A stretch of DNA of 64,000 nucleotides from Stictocephala bisonia. Lineage: Eukaryota; Arthropoda; Insecta; Hemiptera; Membracidae. Of this stretch, positions 25,664 through 37,203 are shown piece after piece. Position 1 is the stretch's first letter. The number at the start of each line of letters is the position of its first letter. The position numbers and the translations under genes are program-made. The notes below the pieces were generated by a model. It saw only the letters and a list, made by a program, of their open reading frames with translations, did no database searches and was not told the origin of the DNA. Where the stretch lies: NCBI GenBank assembly GCA_035578905.1, contig JAQJVL010000004.1:2644082-2708081 (forward strand). The letters run 5' to 3'.

Positions 25664-26923
25664 TTATACATAAATTGAACTCATTAATTTGTCAACTTCT
25701 AATCTTCCTAAATTAATTAACCAGTTATTTATTAATTTTTTATAGAAATTTATCTTATAAGTATCAGAATATCTTGTGCAGGCCGGTAATTTAGTGAACA
25801 GAATATTTGAAACATAAAATGAGCTTGTTAAATTGGCTAATTTAGGCAGTCTAGGAACTCTTATACCTATATTTAGAGCGGTTCTAGTAGGATAATTGTG
25901 ACCGATTATAGTGAACATATTATTTTTGTTTCTAAATATGTACAAAAGTAAACACCTTATGTAAAGCTGGTTGATCGAAAAGACTTTCATTTCATCAAAC
26001 AACAAGTCTGTAGGAAACCTACGACATTTATTAAGAGCAGCTTTCGTAACAGCCTTCTGGGTTAATTCTAAAGGTAAAATTATTGACTTGTATGTAGCAC
26101 CCCATGCTATTATACCAAACTGCAAAACAGATTGAATGTATGCATAGTATAGCTGACGGATAAGATCTAACGCAATAATATTTTTTAGAGAATAAAAAAT
26201 GAAAATAAATTTTCTTATCTTGTTCCTAATATAATCAATATGTTTATTCCATTTCATCCGGTTATCGAAAATCACACCCAAATACCTATATTCACTAACA
26301 CACTCAACATTCTCACAAGTCTTACAATCAACAGTACAGCCACAAGTGTGTAGTAGTAATTGTTGATCTATGGGGTCAGCATCAGCTCTCAAGGAAATAG
26401 CAATATGTTTAGTTTTGCCAACATTCAATGTGAGCCGATTCTGATCAAATCACCGCCTGACAGCGAGCAGGCCGCGTTCCGCCAGTCTATACACTTCAGG
26501 CCAATTGGCCCCTTCAAATATCAGAGCCGTGTCATCGGCGTAAAGAAAAGAACTGCCATTGACTAAATTTAATTTACCAAGATTATTTACATAAATTAGG
26601 AAAAGGAGTGGACCCAGCGTACTACCTTGAATTACGCCAAAATCAATTTTCCTACGTAAGCTGTGTTGGCCCATTACAGAGACTACTTGAAACCGGTCAC
26701 TTAAATAATCTTTAAACCAATCTAATGCCGTGCCAACAACACCAATGCACTCAAGTTTCTTTATTAATAAGTCACGGTGAACTGTATTAAAAGCCTTAGC
26801 AAGGTCTATAAATACTAATAATGGTTTATTGTTTCTACCAATTATGTCGTGTATTTCTTTAATTAAATTGAAAAAATCATCATTTAAATGTTTATCATTC
26901 CTAAAACCGAATTGGTTGTTATA
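25664..26923 (-). pseudogene. LINE B reverse transcriptase, C-terminal part
   Basis: Reading from 26923 on the minus strand the frame is open through NNQFGFRNDKHLND, LLVFIDLAKAFNTVHRDLL, WFKDYLSDRFQVVSV, GVIQGSTLGPLLFLIYVNNL and the catalytic SSFLYADDTALIF. A TGA at 26447-26449 then stands where a Trp is expected (RR-stop-FDQNRL). The same frame resumes from 26428 to 25664 with YLGVIFDNRMKW and the C-terminal domain. The RT is otherwise well preserved, with YADD intact. The upstream half lies beyond element C at 29382-30522. Confidence 0.88.
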
Positions 26924-27448
26924 AAGGATGGACAGAAGTTAGTGTTAACAAATTTTTCTGGTGAAACTACCACATATTAGTGACAAAAAAATGGAAATAT
27001 TATTATCTTCACCCCAACCATGTTTAATAAATAGACATTTTTATTGTTTTTTTTAATAAACATGTTTTGTTTTAGTAAAACTTAGTTTTCACTACTATTC
27101 ATTAACATTTTTTCCTTTTTGGCGTGTTTTTTGAAATCTACACAACATTTTACATAGGAATTCAAGGTAAAGAAATGTTTTATTGTGAGTTTATTACAAA
27201 CGAATTTGTGACAAAGTGAAATTTTAGGCTTTTTTAAAAATAAGTCACAAGATATACAGGCCGAGGACTTCCTTAAAATAGTTACTGAAGAGAGGCCAAT
27301 AACAGAAAAAACTTACCCGTTTTTTAAGCTTTAAAATGATGTAATACAACTGTACTCTCATACTCGTCTTCTAATTTTTAATACAGAATCTATCCTGAAA
27401 AACAAGGTTAGCTTAAAATGCCAAGGGATCATTGAAGTAGTCAAAATA
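26924..27448. repeat. Left terminal inverted repeat of transposon C
   Basis: About 525 bp. It matches the reverse complement of 28856-29381 with few substitutions and single-base length differences in A/T runs. The shared interior includes the CCTTTTTGGCGTGTTTTTTG block. Confidence 0.92.
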
Positions 27449-27543
27449 ACATTATTTTTTTTTATTCACTACAGTACGTATGTTATTCACAAGATCAACA
27501 CCTAAAAATAATGAAAGAAGAAAAACACAGAAAATAATGTAAT

Positions 27544-28605
27544 CTACAGAGTATGCTCAAACTGTCTGCCTCCGTTTCTTATGCAAGCCCTTGCACGCTT
27601 TCTCATGGCCCTGACCGTCACATTCACAGTTAATTTGTCTCGCACCTTTTGGGCAGCTACCTGAATTCTGTTTCTCAGTTCTTCTTCTGAGTTCAAAGGG
27701 ACTGAATAAACTTCATTTTTCATCATCCCCCAAACAAAGAAATCCATAGGAGAGAGGTCAGGAGATCTGGCCGGCCAAGGTTCCAGCGCGACCTATCCAC
27801 ATAGGGTAGTTTCCGTCAGCCATTGTCGCACATCATGGGAGAAATGAGGGGGAGCACCGTCGTGCTGGAAAATGATGTTGTCTCTCTCGTTATAGTCCAG
27901 ACCAAGTCCATCCAGAAGTGTGGGCAAGGTATGTTGTAAGAAATCTAAATAAGTTTGACCGTTTAAATTTTCTGGAAAAATGTGCGGGCCTATAAGTTGA
28001 TTTCTGATGACAGCGGCCCATACGTTGACTTGGAAACGTCTTTGAAAAGAACTTTCTCTGGACACTCTTGGATTTTCTTCGGCCCAGTGATGCATGTTAT
28101 GCGTGTTGAAAACGCCAGCCCTAGTAAAGGTAGACTCATCAGTGTACAGGATCTTTCTCAAAAAGTGATATTGCTCAATATCACTGTTGAGCAGCCAGCG
28201 ACAGAACTGTACTCTTGGAGCATGATCATGTGGTTCTAATGATTGAACTTTTGTAAAATGATACGGATAAAAATTATTTTCATGTAAAATACTTAATATC
28301 TTGCCCTTGGAAACACCAACTTCGCCGGCAAGTTGTCGGCTGCTTGTTTCAGGATTTCGACGAACTAAATTTAGAACTCGATCATCCAAGCCTACATCTC
28401 GGAGAGCAGGACCTACCTCGTTTGGCTGCCTGTGAACACTTCCTCTCTCCAACAAACGCTGATGTAGCCTCGAAAAAACTTGAGTACTAGGCACTCTACT
28501 ATCTGGATAACGTAATTGGTATTCTCTTTGAGCAGCCAGTGCATTTCCGTCACAAAAACCATACACGAAGTGCATCTCCGCATACTCTCGCGTTGAAAAC
28601 TCCAT
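27544..28605 (-). pseudogene. Mariner-superfamily transposase with DUF4817-type N-terminus, one break
   Basis: From ATG at 28605 the frame encodes MEFSTREYAEMHFVYGFCDG, the N-terminal helix-turn-helix type common in arthropod transposases (DUF4817). A second HTH follows (SRQLAGEVGVSKGKILSIL), then the catalytic core with LYTDESTF and IFQHDGAPPHF and, after the break, SPDLSPMDFFVWGMMK. The three aspartates of a mariner-type DDD triad are therefore present. A TAG near 27790 interrupts the frame. Just after it the pieces WIGRAG and WPARSPDL lie in different frames, so two small compensating indels are likelier than one substitution. The total of about 350 codons fits the family. It would cut and paste element C at TA sites. 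Confidence 0.88.
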
Positions 28606-28855
28606 GACAGCTTCTACTCTGCTACAAAATTAACAGGAAACAGGCTACAACAGATGCCTGCTGGAAGACAAATTAAAACCGGAACAACTTTGTTTCTATG
28701 CAGTCCTCCCTTTTGAATGTGGGTATAAGAGAAAGTGGACTTTGGATGATCTGATAAGATTAGTATTTGTGTGGTATTTACTAAGCTATGGAAATTAATT
28801 CACTGTTTAAATATGAAATTTCAACATTTATAGGCATTACCTTAAATTTAAACTG

Positions 28856-29381
28856 TATTTTGACTACATCAATGATCCCTTGGTATTTTAAGCAAACCTT
28901 GTTTTTCAGGATAGATTCTGTATTAACCATTAGAAGACGAGTATGAGAGTACAGTTGTATTACATCATTTTAAAGCTTAAAAAACGGGTAAGTTTTTTCT
29001 GTTATTGGCCTCTCTTCAGTAACTATTTTAAGGAAGTCCTCGGCCTGTATATCTTGTGACTTATTTTTAAAAAAAGCCTAAAATTTCACTTTGTCACAAA
29101 TTCGTTTGTAATAAACTCACAATAAAACATTTCTTTACCTTGAATTCCTATGTAAAATGTTGTGTAGATTTCAAAAAACACGCCAAAAAGGAAAAAATGT
29201 TAATGAATAGTGGTGAAAACTAAGTTTTACTAAAACAAAACATGTTTATTAAAAAAAACAATAAAAATGTCTATTTATTAAACATGGTTGGGGTGAAGAT
29301 AATAATATTTCCATTTTTTTGTCACTAATATGTGGTAGTTTCACCAGAAAAATTTTTTAACACCAACTTCTGTCCACCCTG
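28856..29381. repeat. Right terminal inverted repeat of transposon C
   Basis: About 526 bp, inverted partner of 26924-27448. The outer end CCACCCTG adjoins the TA at 29382. Confidence 0.92.
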
Positions 29382-30522
29382 TATAAAATGTTGTTATTTA
29401 ATATGTACTTCTGCAATTCATTTCTGACACATTTCTCTGGAAGCTTAGCCATCACATTTAAGAGGGTTATAGGCCTGTAATTAACAAACAGGTTTTTTTT
29501 CTATTTTTGAAAATCGGAACAACTTTTCCGGTTTTTAAAGAAGTTGGAAATATGCCTTTCATTATGCTTCCATTTATAATTTGCAATAAGGGTTCTTTTA
29601 TCGAATGAAAATTATTTTTGAATATTGAGGCAGGAATATTATCAATACCAGGTGCAGAACCACCTCTCAAGCCAACAATGCACTTCTCCAGTTCTTCTTC
29701 GGAGATTGGCTCAAGCTGGAACATGGAATCCACCCTATGTGCTTGATCGTCAACTATGACATTGGACACAGGGGGGAACGCACTGGCAAGTTTCTCACCA
29801 ACTCCTACATAATATTCATTAAATCTATCACCTACTCCCAATATATCGATTTCCTGTTTACGCTCCTCTTTCGAGTTTGAAAAATGCTCAACTGGAAACC
29901 TATTACACTTTATCCCCGTCCCCATCAGTTCTGACAAATTTTTCCAAAGTTTCCTGGGATTATTTTTAGCGCTACTCATCTGGTTTTCGTAAAATGTCTC
30001 TTTAGCATCCCTAATTAGATAATTTAAAACATTTATATAGTTCTTAAAACATGTTTTTATTTGAGGATTGAAAGGTTGTTTTTTTTTCTTTTTTGCTTAA
30101 TTGTCCCTATGTCTAATTGACCTCAAAATTCCAGGTGTTATCCATGGCTTGATTTTGGTAAATTTAGCCGAGAAATGTTTTGTCAACATTGACTTTTGTA
30201 AAAAATCCTGAATTGTATTTAAGAAACATTCACAGCTATAATTAATGTTATCATTATTAATAACTGAAACCCAATCATGGTTAGATATTAATTGGCTGCC
30301 TTTTTTTACATCTAAGTATGTTATTTCCTTCTTAAAACTTTTTTTAATTTGACATTCTATAGTATATTCACATGCCACAAAATAGTGATCAGTTAACTCT
30401 GAATGAATTATACTAGATTGTATATTATTTAAGTTCAAACCGTCTGAGAAAATATGGTCAATACAACTCTCGGAATGCGCTGTCACTCTAGTTGGCTTGT
30501 TTATGTAACTGGCAAAAGACTG
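29382..30522 (-). pseudogene. LINE B endonuclease end and RT N-terminal part
   Basis: From 30522 downward: endonuclease end (INKPTRVTAHSES, CIDHIFSDG and SELTDHYFVACEY, where SDH is replaced by TDH), a linker with KPWITPGILRSIRHRDN, an in-frame TAA near 30097, then continuation in the same frame to the RT start (SSAKNNPRKLWKNLSEL). Next come GSAPGIDNIPASIFKNN and GKVVPIFKNRKK. A one-base loss in the A run near 29500 shifts the frame. The next frame gives FVNYRPITLLNVMAKLPEK up to the C junction. These lesions make B non-autonomous. Confidence 0.88.
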
Positions 30523-30527
30523 TCACT

Positions 30528-30695
30528 AAAGACACAAAGACCTCTATTGACTGGATATGCATAAACTTTGACCCTCACGGTATTCAAACCACAGTCATCC
30601 CCACTGGTCTTTCAGATCACACATCCCAACTGGCTACACTCCATCTATCACCAATAGAAACAGGACCTATAACTGAAAAGAAACACATCTTTTAA
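30528..30695 (+). pseudogene. LINE A endonuclease, C-terminal part
   Basis: Resumes in frame after the B insertion with KDTKTSIDWICINFD, then TGLSDHTSQLATLHL, the conserved SDH catalytic block. It ends at a stop at 30693-30695. Confidence 0.82.
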
Positions 30696-30705
30696 CAAGA
30701 AAACA

Positions 30706-32395
30706 ATGACCCTCACAAACAATACACTTAAAACTTATAACTGGGATACTGTCTATAATACAGAAGACACAAATCAAGCGTATGTAAAATTCCACCTCAA
30801 CATACAAACGGTTCTAAACGACAACTGCCCAGTCAAAAGTGTAAAAATCACTCGACGAAGGAAAAAGATCTGCTGGGATTACGAATGCACTATTTTAAAA
30901 AAACCGATATTTAGAAGTCCTAAACAGGGAACTTTGTACAAGAAAACCTGAAGACAAAGCTGATACTGCCTTAAGGAAGAAAAAATATGAAATAAAACTC
31001 AAAACACTAAGAAAACAACAAACATCAGATCATATCCTCAAGGCTGACAATAAATCAAAAGCACTATGGCAAATAATAAATAGCAAAAGAAAAGAAAACA
31101 AACACAATTTCAATAAATGGCAAATTTGTCACAGAAAAGGAAGTACTGCAAGACCCCAAAGCAGTAGCAAACAACTTCAACTCCTTCTTTGCTACAGTTG
31201 CAGAGAGGAGGCTAAAAACAAACGACCGAAAAAATGTGCCACACAATAATCAGTATACACCAAATAGGACAAACAGCAGCCTATATCTTAGACCAGAAAC
31301 AGACGTTAAAAAAGCAATAGACTCACTGAAACCCAAAACATCATCAGGTGTAGATGAAATCTCAGCTAAACTTGTAAAAACCTGCAAAGACCAACTTACC
31401 AAACCCTTAACTGCCTTAATAAACAAATCACTTCAGCAAGGAGTATTTCCCACTCTACTAAAGCCAAGATATATCCAAAACACAAAAATGGAGCAACTAG
31501 TGATATAAAAAACTACAGACCAATATCCATAATCCTAAAAAATTTATGAAAAGATTGTCTTAGATAGGTTGTTATCTTATCTAAAACAAAACAATCTAAT
31601 GACCAGCCAACAGCATGGATTTCTGAAGGGGCGATCAACAACTACTGCCTTAATACAGTTAACGGAGTACATAATTGACCAACTTGACAAAGGACATGCA
31701 GTTACCAGCCTATTTCTTGACCTCAGCAAGGCATTTGATTGCCTTAATCACAACCAACTCCTTAACAAAATGAAGTCCCTAGTGATAAGTGGAATAGCAG
31801 GACCATGGTTCCATAGTTATCTGAGTGACAGAAAACAAATTGTTGAAATTGCACATGAAGAAAATAACAAGCGACACAAAACAGCTTCTGACATAAAAAG
31901 CATAACAAGAGGTGTTGTACCGCAAGGATCGGTGTTAGGACCGGTATTGTTCCTTCTTCTAACAAACGATCTTCCAGATGAACTAGGAGAGTGCTGTACA
32001 TCGACAATGCAGATGACACAGTCCTCACAACAACTAATAAATCTGTACAAACCCTGGAAAGAACAACCAACACTTGTCTTCAACCAAACAAAACAATACT
32101 GTATAAAAAACGACCTAGCCCTCAATGAGAAAAAAACTGTACAGCTAATCTTCACAACCAAAAACAAGGAAGTACCACTGCCAATCCCTGGAATTGAAGC
32201 TCAAGACCAAACTAAATACCTAGGCATTACAATAGACTCAAGACTAATCTGGAAAGCACACATAGACCTACTTTGTAAAAAAAACTTTCTTCAAGCACAT
32301 ATGTAATAAGAAGAATAAAACATACAAGCAATCTGGAAACTGCAAAGATAGCCTACTATGCACTCTTTGAATCCCACCTCCGATATGGAATCGTA
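30706..32395 (+). pseudogene. LINE A reverse transcriptase, frameshifted and 3'-truncated
   Basis: Blocks in order: a linker with KITRRRKKICWD (30840), LKPKTSSGVDEISAKL (31330), a frameshift in the NYRP region (31500-31560), QQHGFLKGRSTTTALIQL (31610), FLDLSKAFDCLNHNQLL (31705), GVVPQGSVLGPVLFLLL (31910). Then the YADD region is disrupted by a short insertion and frameshift (near 32000, where another frame reads NADDTVL). YLGITIDSRLIWKAHI (32216) follows. Homology stops after HLRYGIV near 32392, so the last part of the protein and the 3' UTR are gone. Confidence 0.85.
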
Positions 32396-32414
32396 AATAA
32401 TACATGGTTAGCAG

Positions 32415-32458
32415 TTAATCCATTTGATTTACATTTACATGTAAATCAAATGGATTAA
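32415..32458. repeat. Perfect palindrome at the truncated end of LINE A
   Basis: TTAATCCATTTGATTTACA is followed after 6 bases by its exact reverse complement, a 19-bp stem. It begins about 20 bp after LINE A homology ends and may mark a rearrangement junction. Confidence 0.85.
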
Positions 32459-35400
32459 ATACATAATGAGAACTACATAATGAAGGTAAACGCAGAACGG
32501 GCAGAATCGTAATAATGAAATCAACTGTTTTCCCAAAACTACTTGATGCTCTCTAATGTCTAATGTGCATAGATAACGTCAAATTGAACCGTACCAGTTA
32601 ACAATGATAATGAGAGTGAATGAGTGCCAATGACTTATGAAAGTTATAGTATTTCTGTTTAAACGATGTGCTGAAATACATATTTCTACCAAATATATAA
32701 AAATAAGCAAATAGCGGACAATTTAGTTTTAAAAAAATGCGGTTATTTTGTAGCCTCAAACAACTTTGCGGACAAAGGTGAAAAAGGCGGACAGTCCGTG
32801 GTAAACTACGCCTCAGCTTATTCCACAATGGTAGACACCCATGATCAGCTTAGGTAGCAATCGTAATCAATCTGATTACAACTCAATCAATCAATCGCAA
32901 TCAATCAACAACATGGGTAGCCAAGCGATACAAAAAACAAACATGACACAAAAGCTTGGCTAATTTTGTTCAGTGAGAAATGTTTAAGGTCAATTATATT
33001 AACTCTGGTGGCATGATTGCGCTACTTTTCACCCCCCTAAACCCTAAAGTAGACTTTTAACTAGTTGGGGGTTTTAACTATTAAATTTTGCTATCTAAGA
33101 GAACGGCAGCAAGCTGAGGTTTAATATTCATGTGATGGTTTAGAGAACCGCGGAGAGGAGGGTAAGCAAGCATAGAGAACCACCCCGTAACGGAGCAAGG
33201 GCTTTCGGTTAGTAAGATATAAAAAAGAAAGTAAATAAATTAATAAATCATCAGTGTGACTAAATAGCCACAATGTCAGTCACCGTTCACGTTGACAGAC
33301 GAGACAAGCTAGGGTTGCCATAGATTTTCACAGTAAAATATGGACACCAGATATTTGTTGGTTATTTGTATAATGTCTTTTATGAATTTTATTATATTCT
33401 ATTCAGCTTGTCAATTGGGGAAAATTATTAACGACTTAGTTAAATGTGCTCGTAATATTACAACTATGTTTTAATTTAAGATTACAGAATAATACAATAT
33501 TATTAGACAGCATTACTTTTTTCTTTTAAAAAGTCATTCATTACGTTTAAGTTAACTCGGCAGAATTCAATAAATTTTCATAATTATTCAGGCATCTCTT
33601 GTGCTAGTTGTACTAGTGTACTCGATGAAGGCTGAAACCAGTAAAATTTTTCTGAAGATATTATTTTTAAAGTAATACATGACATACCATTGTTAACTTT
33701 GATACTCAGAACAGCTTTGCCATTCTCCACTGACAGTCTAATTCGATTGGGTGTCCAGACATTTTTCATTAGAATAAAACTTGTTCAACTGGTGCCGAAA
33801 GACTGAGTAGAGAAAGAACAAACTCCAACACTCTTTCAAAATGTTCACAGTAATTTTCTGCCAATTTCAAGAGTTGAACAACTTTTTTTAAGGGGAGGGA
33901 GGTGTATGGTATTATAATAATAGAACATAGTATGTGAGACATTACACAACCTCTCAGGAGTGTCGATTGCCCAAAGTAATACATGTTTGTATTTTTTTAA
34001 ATATTAAATATTTAAAATGTATACTTTTAATATTAATAGAATGAAAAATACGGACACTTGCCCAGTTTTTTTCTTTGTACGGTGGACACGGACATTGAAT
34101 GTAAAATACAAACTGTCCGTACAAAATACGACAGCTAGGACATTTTTTATATTTTGATTATATACATTATACAGCGAATAGAATGTGCTGTAGAAATTGG
34201 GGGGGATAAATTCATGAATCACTCTGTGTATTATATTTTTCATACTACAAAAATTGTGACTTAAAAAACAACAAAAATTTGTTTAAAAAGAGGAGGACAT
34301 GCTGTTTGAAATGTACTTCCACTTCTAATATTGTGTATTTTCAAGATAGCCAAAAAGTTTGAAATGTTATCTTGTTTCTGATGAGATTTTTGTAACAAAA
34401 ACTAAATGTATAAGTCAATAATGATATGTATGTCATGCATGACTACAATCAGGTGTTGCGGTTAAGGTTTGCAATACAAACCATTAATATTATTTTTTTT
34501 CAAACTATATATGAAGTGTTGTATGTTATTATCAGAAAAACATAAAAAAATTGTAACTAATTAACTGTGATAAACAAGTGTTATATACAATAAAATATAA
34601 ATATTATACAAGTTTGAAAAGTAATACAATAAAACCAAGTTATAAATTAAATTTATTGATGAAATATAATAAAAATAATGCACTCAAAAAATGTGCCAAT
34701 TATTGTAGTTTATGGAAATATACTAACTTTATAAAAATATACGAATGAAAATTATGCCCCTCACGTCAATTGAGATGTCCTTGAGATTTGACAATTTCAT
34801 GATAGGTATATGATGAATGAAAGAATAGTATGTGCTTACATTGTAATATCTACTGCATTGATTACTAAATACTACAATTATGTACAACTAACTCTTTTAT
34901 AATTAATTACACAATACTTACATAATCATAATTTGCATTAATTATATAAATCACAACAGCGACAAGATGACTCACACTAAATATAAACGATAAATATTTA
35001 TTACACCTCAAAATAAAACCAAACGTATCCAAATAAATAACTAAATTCAATGCAATGTGAACACTAACCAACACCTTGTACAACAACTACAGCTAATTCA
35101 GTTGTTATGACAGAATAATTCTGAAATAGTCATCAATTTTGTTCAAGTTGCACACATCCGGTACACAATTGTTTCAGGGGAATCACTCCTTTGCAATGGT
35201 ACTTTGCCCAATGTTGTATTGTTGTGATATAGTTACAAAAAGAGTGAGAGAATGTTTTGGCAGTGAAAAATCACTGTGTGCAATAGTTGAAAAATAGGCA
35301 CTCTCTAAGTAAAACAGAATTACAATTTTTATCTTGCAGTACAAATATAACGGTGCATCCATATTATGAAATTATATTTACTATTAGGACTCTTTAGAGT

Positions 35401-35762
35401 TAAGACATAATGCTGTTATGAAAAATTATAATAGGGCTCTTCAAGTTTTATCCATAATTGTTGCTTTGGATAATTAATTGATCTAAATAAAAAAATGACG
35501 TGACTATCCATGAACTCAATAACATCGATATGGTTGAACAGGTAAAGGTTTAATTTTACATTTAGAGAATTGGAAAACATTTAATTGTTTATATTTAATC
35601 AAATTAATTGATAAATGAAATCACACAAGTTCATTTTCCTCTTAGTATTTTGATTGACTATATTTACCCGTAATAAAAAGAACTGTTAGCTTTTGTAGAG
35701 TAAGAAATGGAGAATTAAAAGTGTTGTTTTATTGTAATATAACTGCATAATAATAACTGTAA
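32459..35762. other. Unassigned, with possible decayed DNA-element ends
   Basis: No coding domain. The CGGACA / TGTCCG words at 32715-32800, 33320-33350 and 34060-34135 recur in both orientations and could be termini or subterminal repeats of a decayed DNA transposon. No pair could be closed with a target duplication. The rest is AT-rich. Confidence 0.3.
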
Positions 35763-36285
35763 TCTATATTTATAAAAGAGGATGTTTGTATATATATATA
35801 TGTTTGAAGTTTATGCGCTGCCAAACCATCCAACCGATCGCCATGAAACTTTAGGATGTTGTCCTGTATACTCCCGAGATGGTTTCTGTGAAGTTTGATG
35901 CAGATCCGTCCACAGGGTCCCGCCCCACGGGCTCCTAAAGATCCCATGTTATTCAAATGGAGAATCTGAATTGTTTACAAAAAACATATGACTGTGTGGT
36001 TTAATTAATGTAGTTTCACATGCCATAAGCAGATTGAAGTTCTCACAACAACAGTACTGTATATGTTTTGATTTATTGTAGTTCTACATTTCACCTTGAG
36101 AGTGTAGCACACACTACTAAAAACCTTTACATTTATACACCAAATAAGAAGACCAAAAATATTGTTTACCCTCTTGCACTCATTTTATAAATAATGGTTT
36201 TTTTTTTTATAATTCTTTTTATTGCTTTATTTTGGTATTTCAATGAAAAATGAAAGGCGAGACAATGTCCGCCGGGTTCAGCTAG
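35763..36285 (+). mobile_element. Short non-autonomous Helitron
   Basis: The 5' end is TCTATATTTATAAAAGAGG and the 3' end GGGTTCAGCTAG, with an imperfect GC hairpin (GGCGAGAC / GTCCGCC) just before the end. The insertion lies between A (35762) and T (36286) with no duplication, as Helitrons do. The GCGCTGCCAAACCATCCAAC and ATGAAACTTTAGG blocks near the 5' end are typical of insect Helitron families. No Rep/helicase is encoded. Confidence 0.75.
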
Positions 36286-36374
36286 TAATTTATAATCATT
36301 CATTAATATATTCATAATTTCATTTATACAAAAATTCAATTACATTTTTTTACTAACTCACTAGTAATAATATA

Positions 36375-37203
36375 CAGTGAAAACCAGATTGTCCGTCACC
36401 CTATTTTCCGTCAGGTTCTGTTATCCGTCAGTGTCTGGGTTCATCACGCCAAGATATGACAGTTGCCGTATGACTTATCCCTCTGGAAGACAACATTTTC
36501 CCCCTCCAGCCGTCTAGTCCTCATAAGCCTAGTTCCAACGGCCTGTCATCCATAAGGCCTCGTCTGCTATCTACCAGATAACAGGTCGTTGGAACAGCTC
36601 GCCTGTGTACGTCTGACGTACGGACAGGCCGTTCGGGGCTGCCTGAACAGATTCCGTACAACATGGGGAAAGAGGCAGCACCACAAAGGTCTGTGGTCGG
36701 AGATGAAGTTTTAAGCCACGACACCTACACAGGTCACGGGCCGTTGGAACGGTCATGTCTGATGATACACAGGCGACACGCTATCTGTGTACCGACATCG
36801 GCCCGCCTGATGTCTGCGAAAACACTGGCCATGGGAACTGGGCTTTAATATAGAAAAATGATCACTGTACTGCAGTTTAATTTTAAGAATGTTGATAATT
36901 AATTTTTCTGCTCATTACATAATGTATAAGCTTATGTTCTACAATAAAACTAGGCCTACTGTAATAAAAGCGTAATTGTGACCTGCAGTATATACATTCT
37001 GTAACATGTCTTTTTTCTAACCTTTTCATTCTCATTTCGTTAATCAATATGTACTATACAGCATTTAAATTTAACGTGCGTAAGCACTAATAATAAGTTT
37101 CCAGCGATATAAGTGTGAGTGGGTGAATTCTCTATAATCCGTCTATTCTCCAATCTGTCACGGCCGCTGACCTGACCCCTGATGGAAAATAGGGTTTCTA
37201 CTG
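36375..37203. mobile_element. Pogo/Tigger-like MITE with TA duplication
   Basis: The left end is CAGTGAAAACC and the reverse-complemented right end CAGTAGAAACCC. Both are followed inward by CTATTTTCC(G/A)TCAGG, and both are flanked by TA (36373-36374 and 37204-37205). It is about 830 bp with no transposase. Its GC-rich middle looks like a separate nested insert. Confidence 0.6.
36527..36848. repeat. GC-rich palindromic insert inside the pogo-like MITE
   Basis: AAGCCTAGTTCCAACGGCC at the left and GGCCATGGGAACTGGGCTT at the right are imperfect inverted ends. The core word GGCCGTTGGAAC or its complement recurs near 36531, 36588 and 36738. It may be a nested PIF/Harbinger-type MITE. The target duplication is not resolved. 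Confidence 0.45.

Larger units (their letters stand above)
26924..29381. mobile_element. DNA transposon C (Tc1/mariner superfamily, long TIRs) inside LINE B
   Basis: About 2.46 kb bounded by near-identical inverted arms of about 525 bp, with a TA copy on each side (26922-26923 and 29382-29383). The left terminus is AAGGATGGACAGAAGTT and the right, reverse-complemented, CAGGGTGGACAGAAGTT. It holds one transposase on the minus strand. Removing it and one TA rejoins the B reading frame exactly (NNIL-Y-NNQFG). The close similarity of the arms makes it the youngest layer of the nest. The transposase carries a lesion, so movement would need a helper in trans. Confidence 0.92.
25012..30522 (-). mobile_element. 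LINE B: 5'-truncated retrotransposon inserted in LINE A
   Basis: The element reads on the minus strand from 30522 to 25012. It begins inside the endonuclease (QSFASYINKPTRVTAHSES, then CIDHIF) and ends with AATAAACTGATTTTTGATTT. The 5-bp duplication TCACT flanks it at 25007-25011 and 30523-30527. Its truncated 5' end, polyadenylation signal and TSD are what target-primed reverse transcription produces. Element C later inserted into its RT. It carries an in-frame TAA, a TGA and a one-base frameshift, so it is inactive. Confidence 0.9.
22870..32395 (+). mobile_element. LINE A: non-LTR retrotransposon, interrupted and truncated
   Basis: In order on the plus strand: PHD-like zinc finger and repeat-bearing ORF1, endonuclease, then (after a 5.5-kb insertion of element B) the endonuclease end, the RT, and an abrupt loss after the RYGIV block near 32395. 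The 3' UTR and tail are missing. The joint at 25007-25011 / 30523-30527 has a TCACT duplication. With one TCACT copy, the endonuclease frame reads through from PLTRIT into KDTKTSIDW. The copy has many stops and frameshifts and is the oldest layer of the nest. Confidence 0.85.

Noticed and set aside
32700..34140. CGGACA words as TIRs of one DNA transposon
   Set aside because: The copies could not be paired into matching ends with a target duplication.
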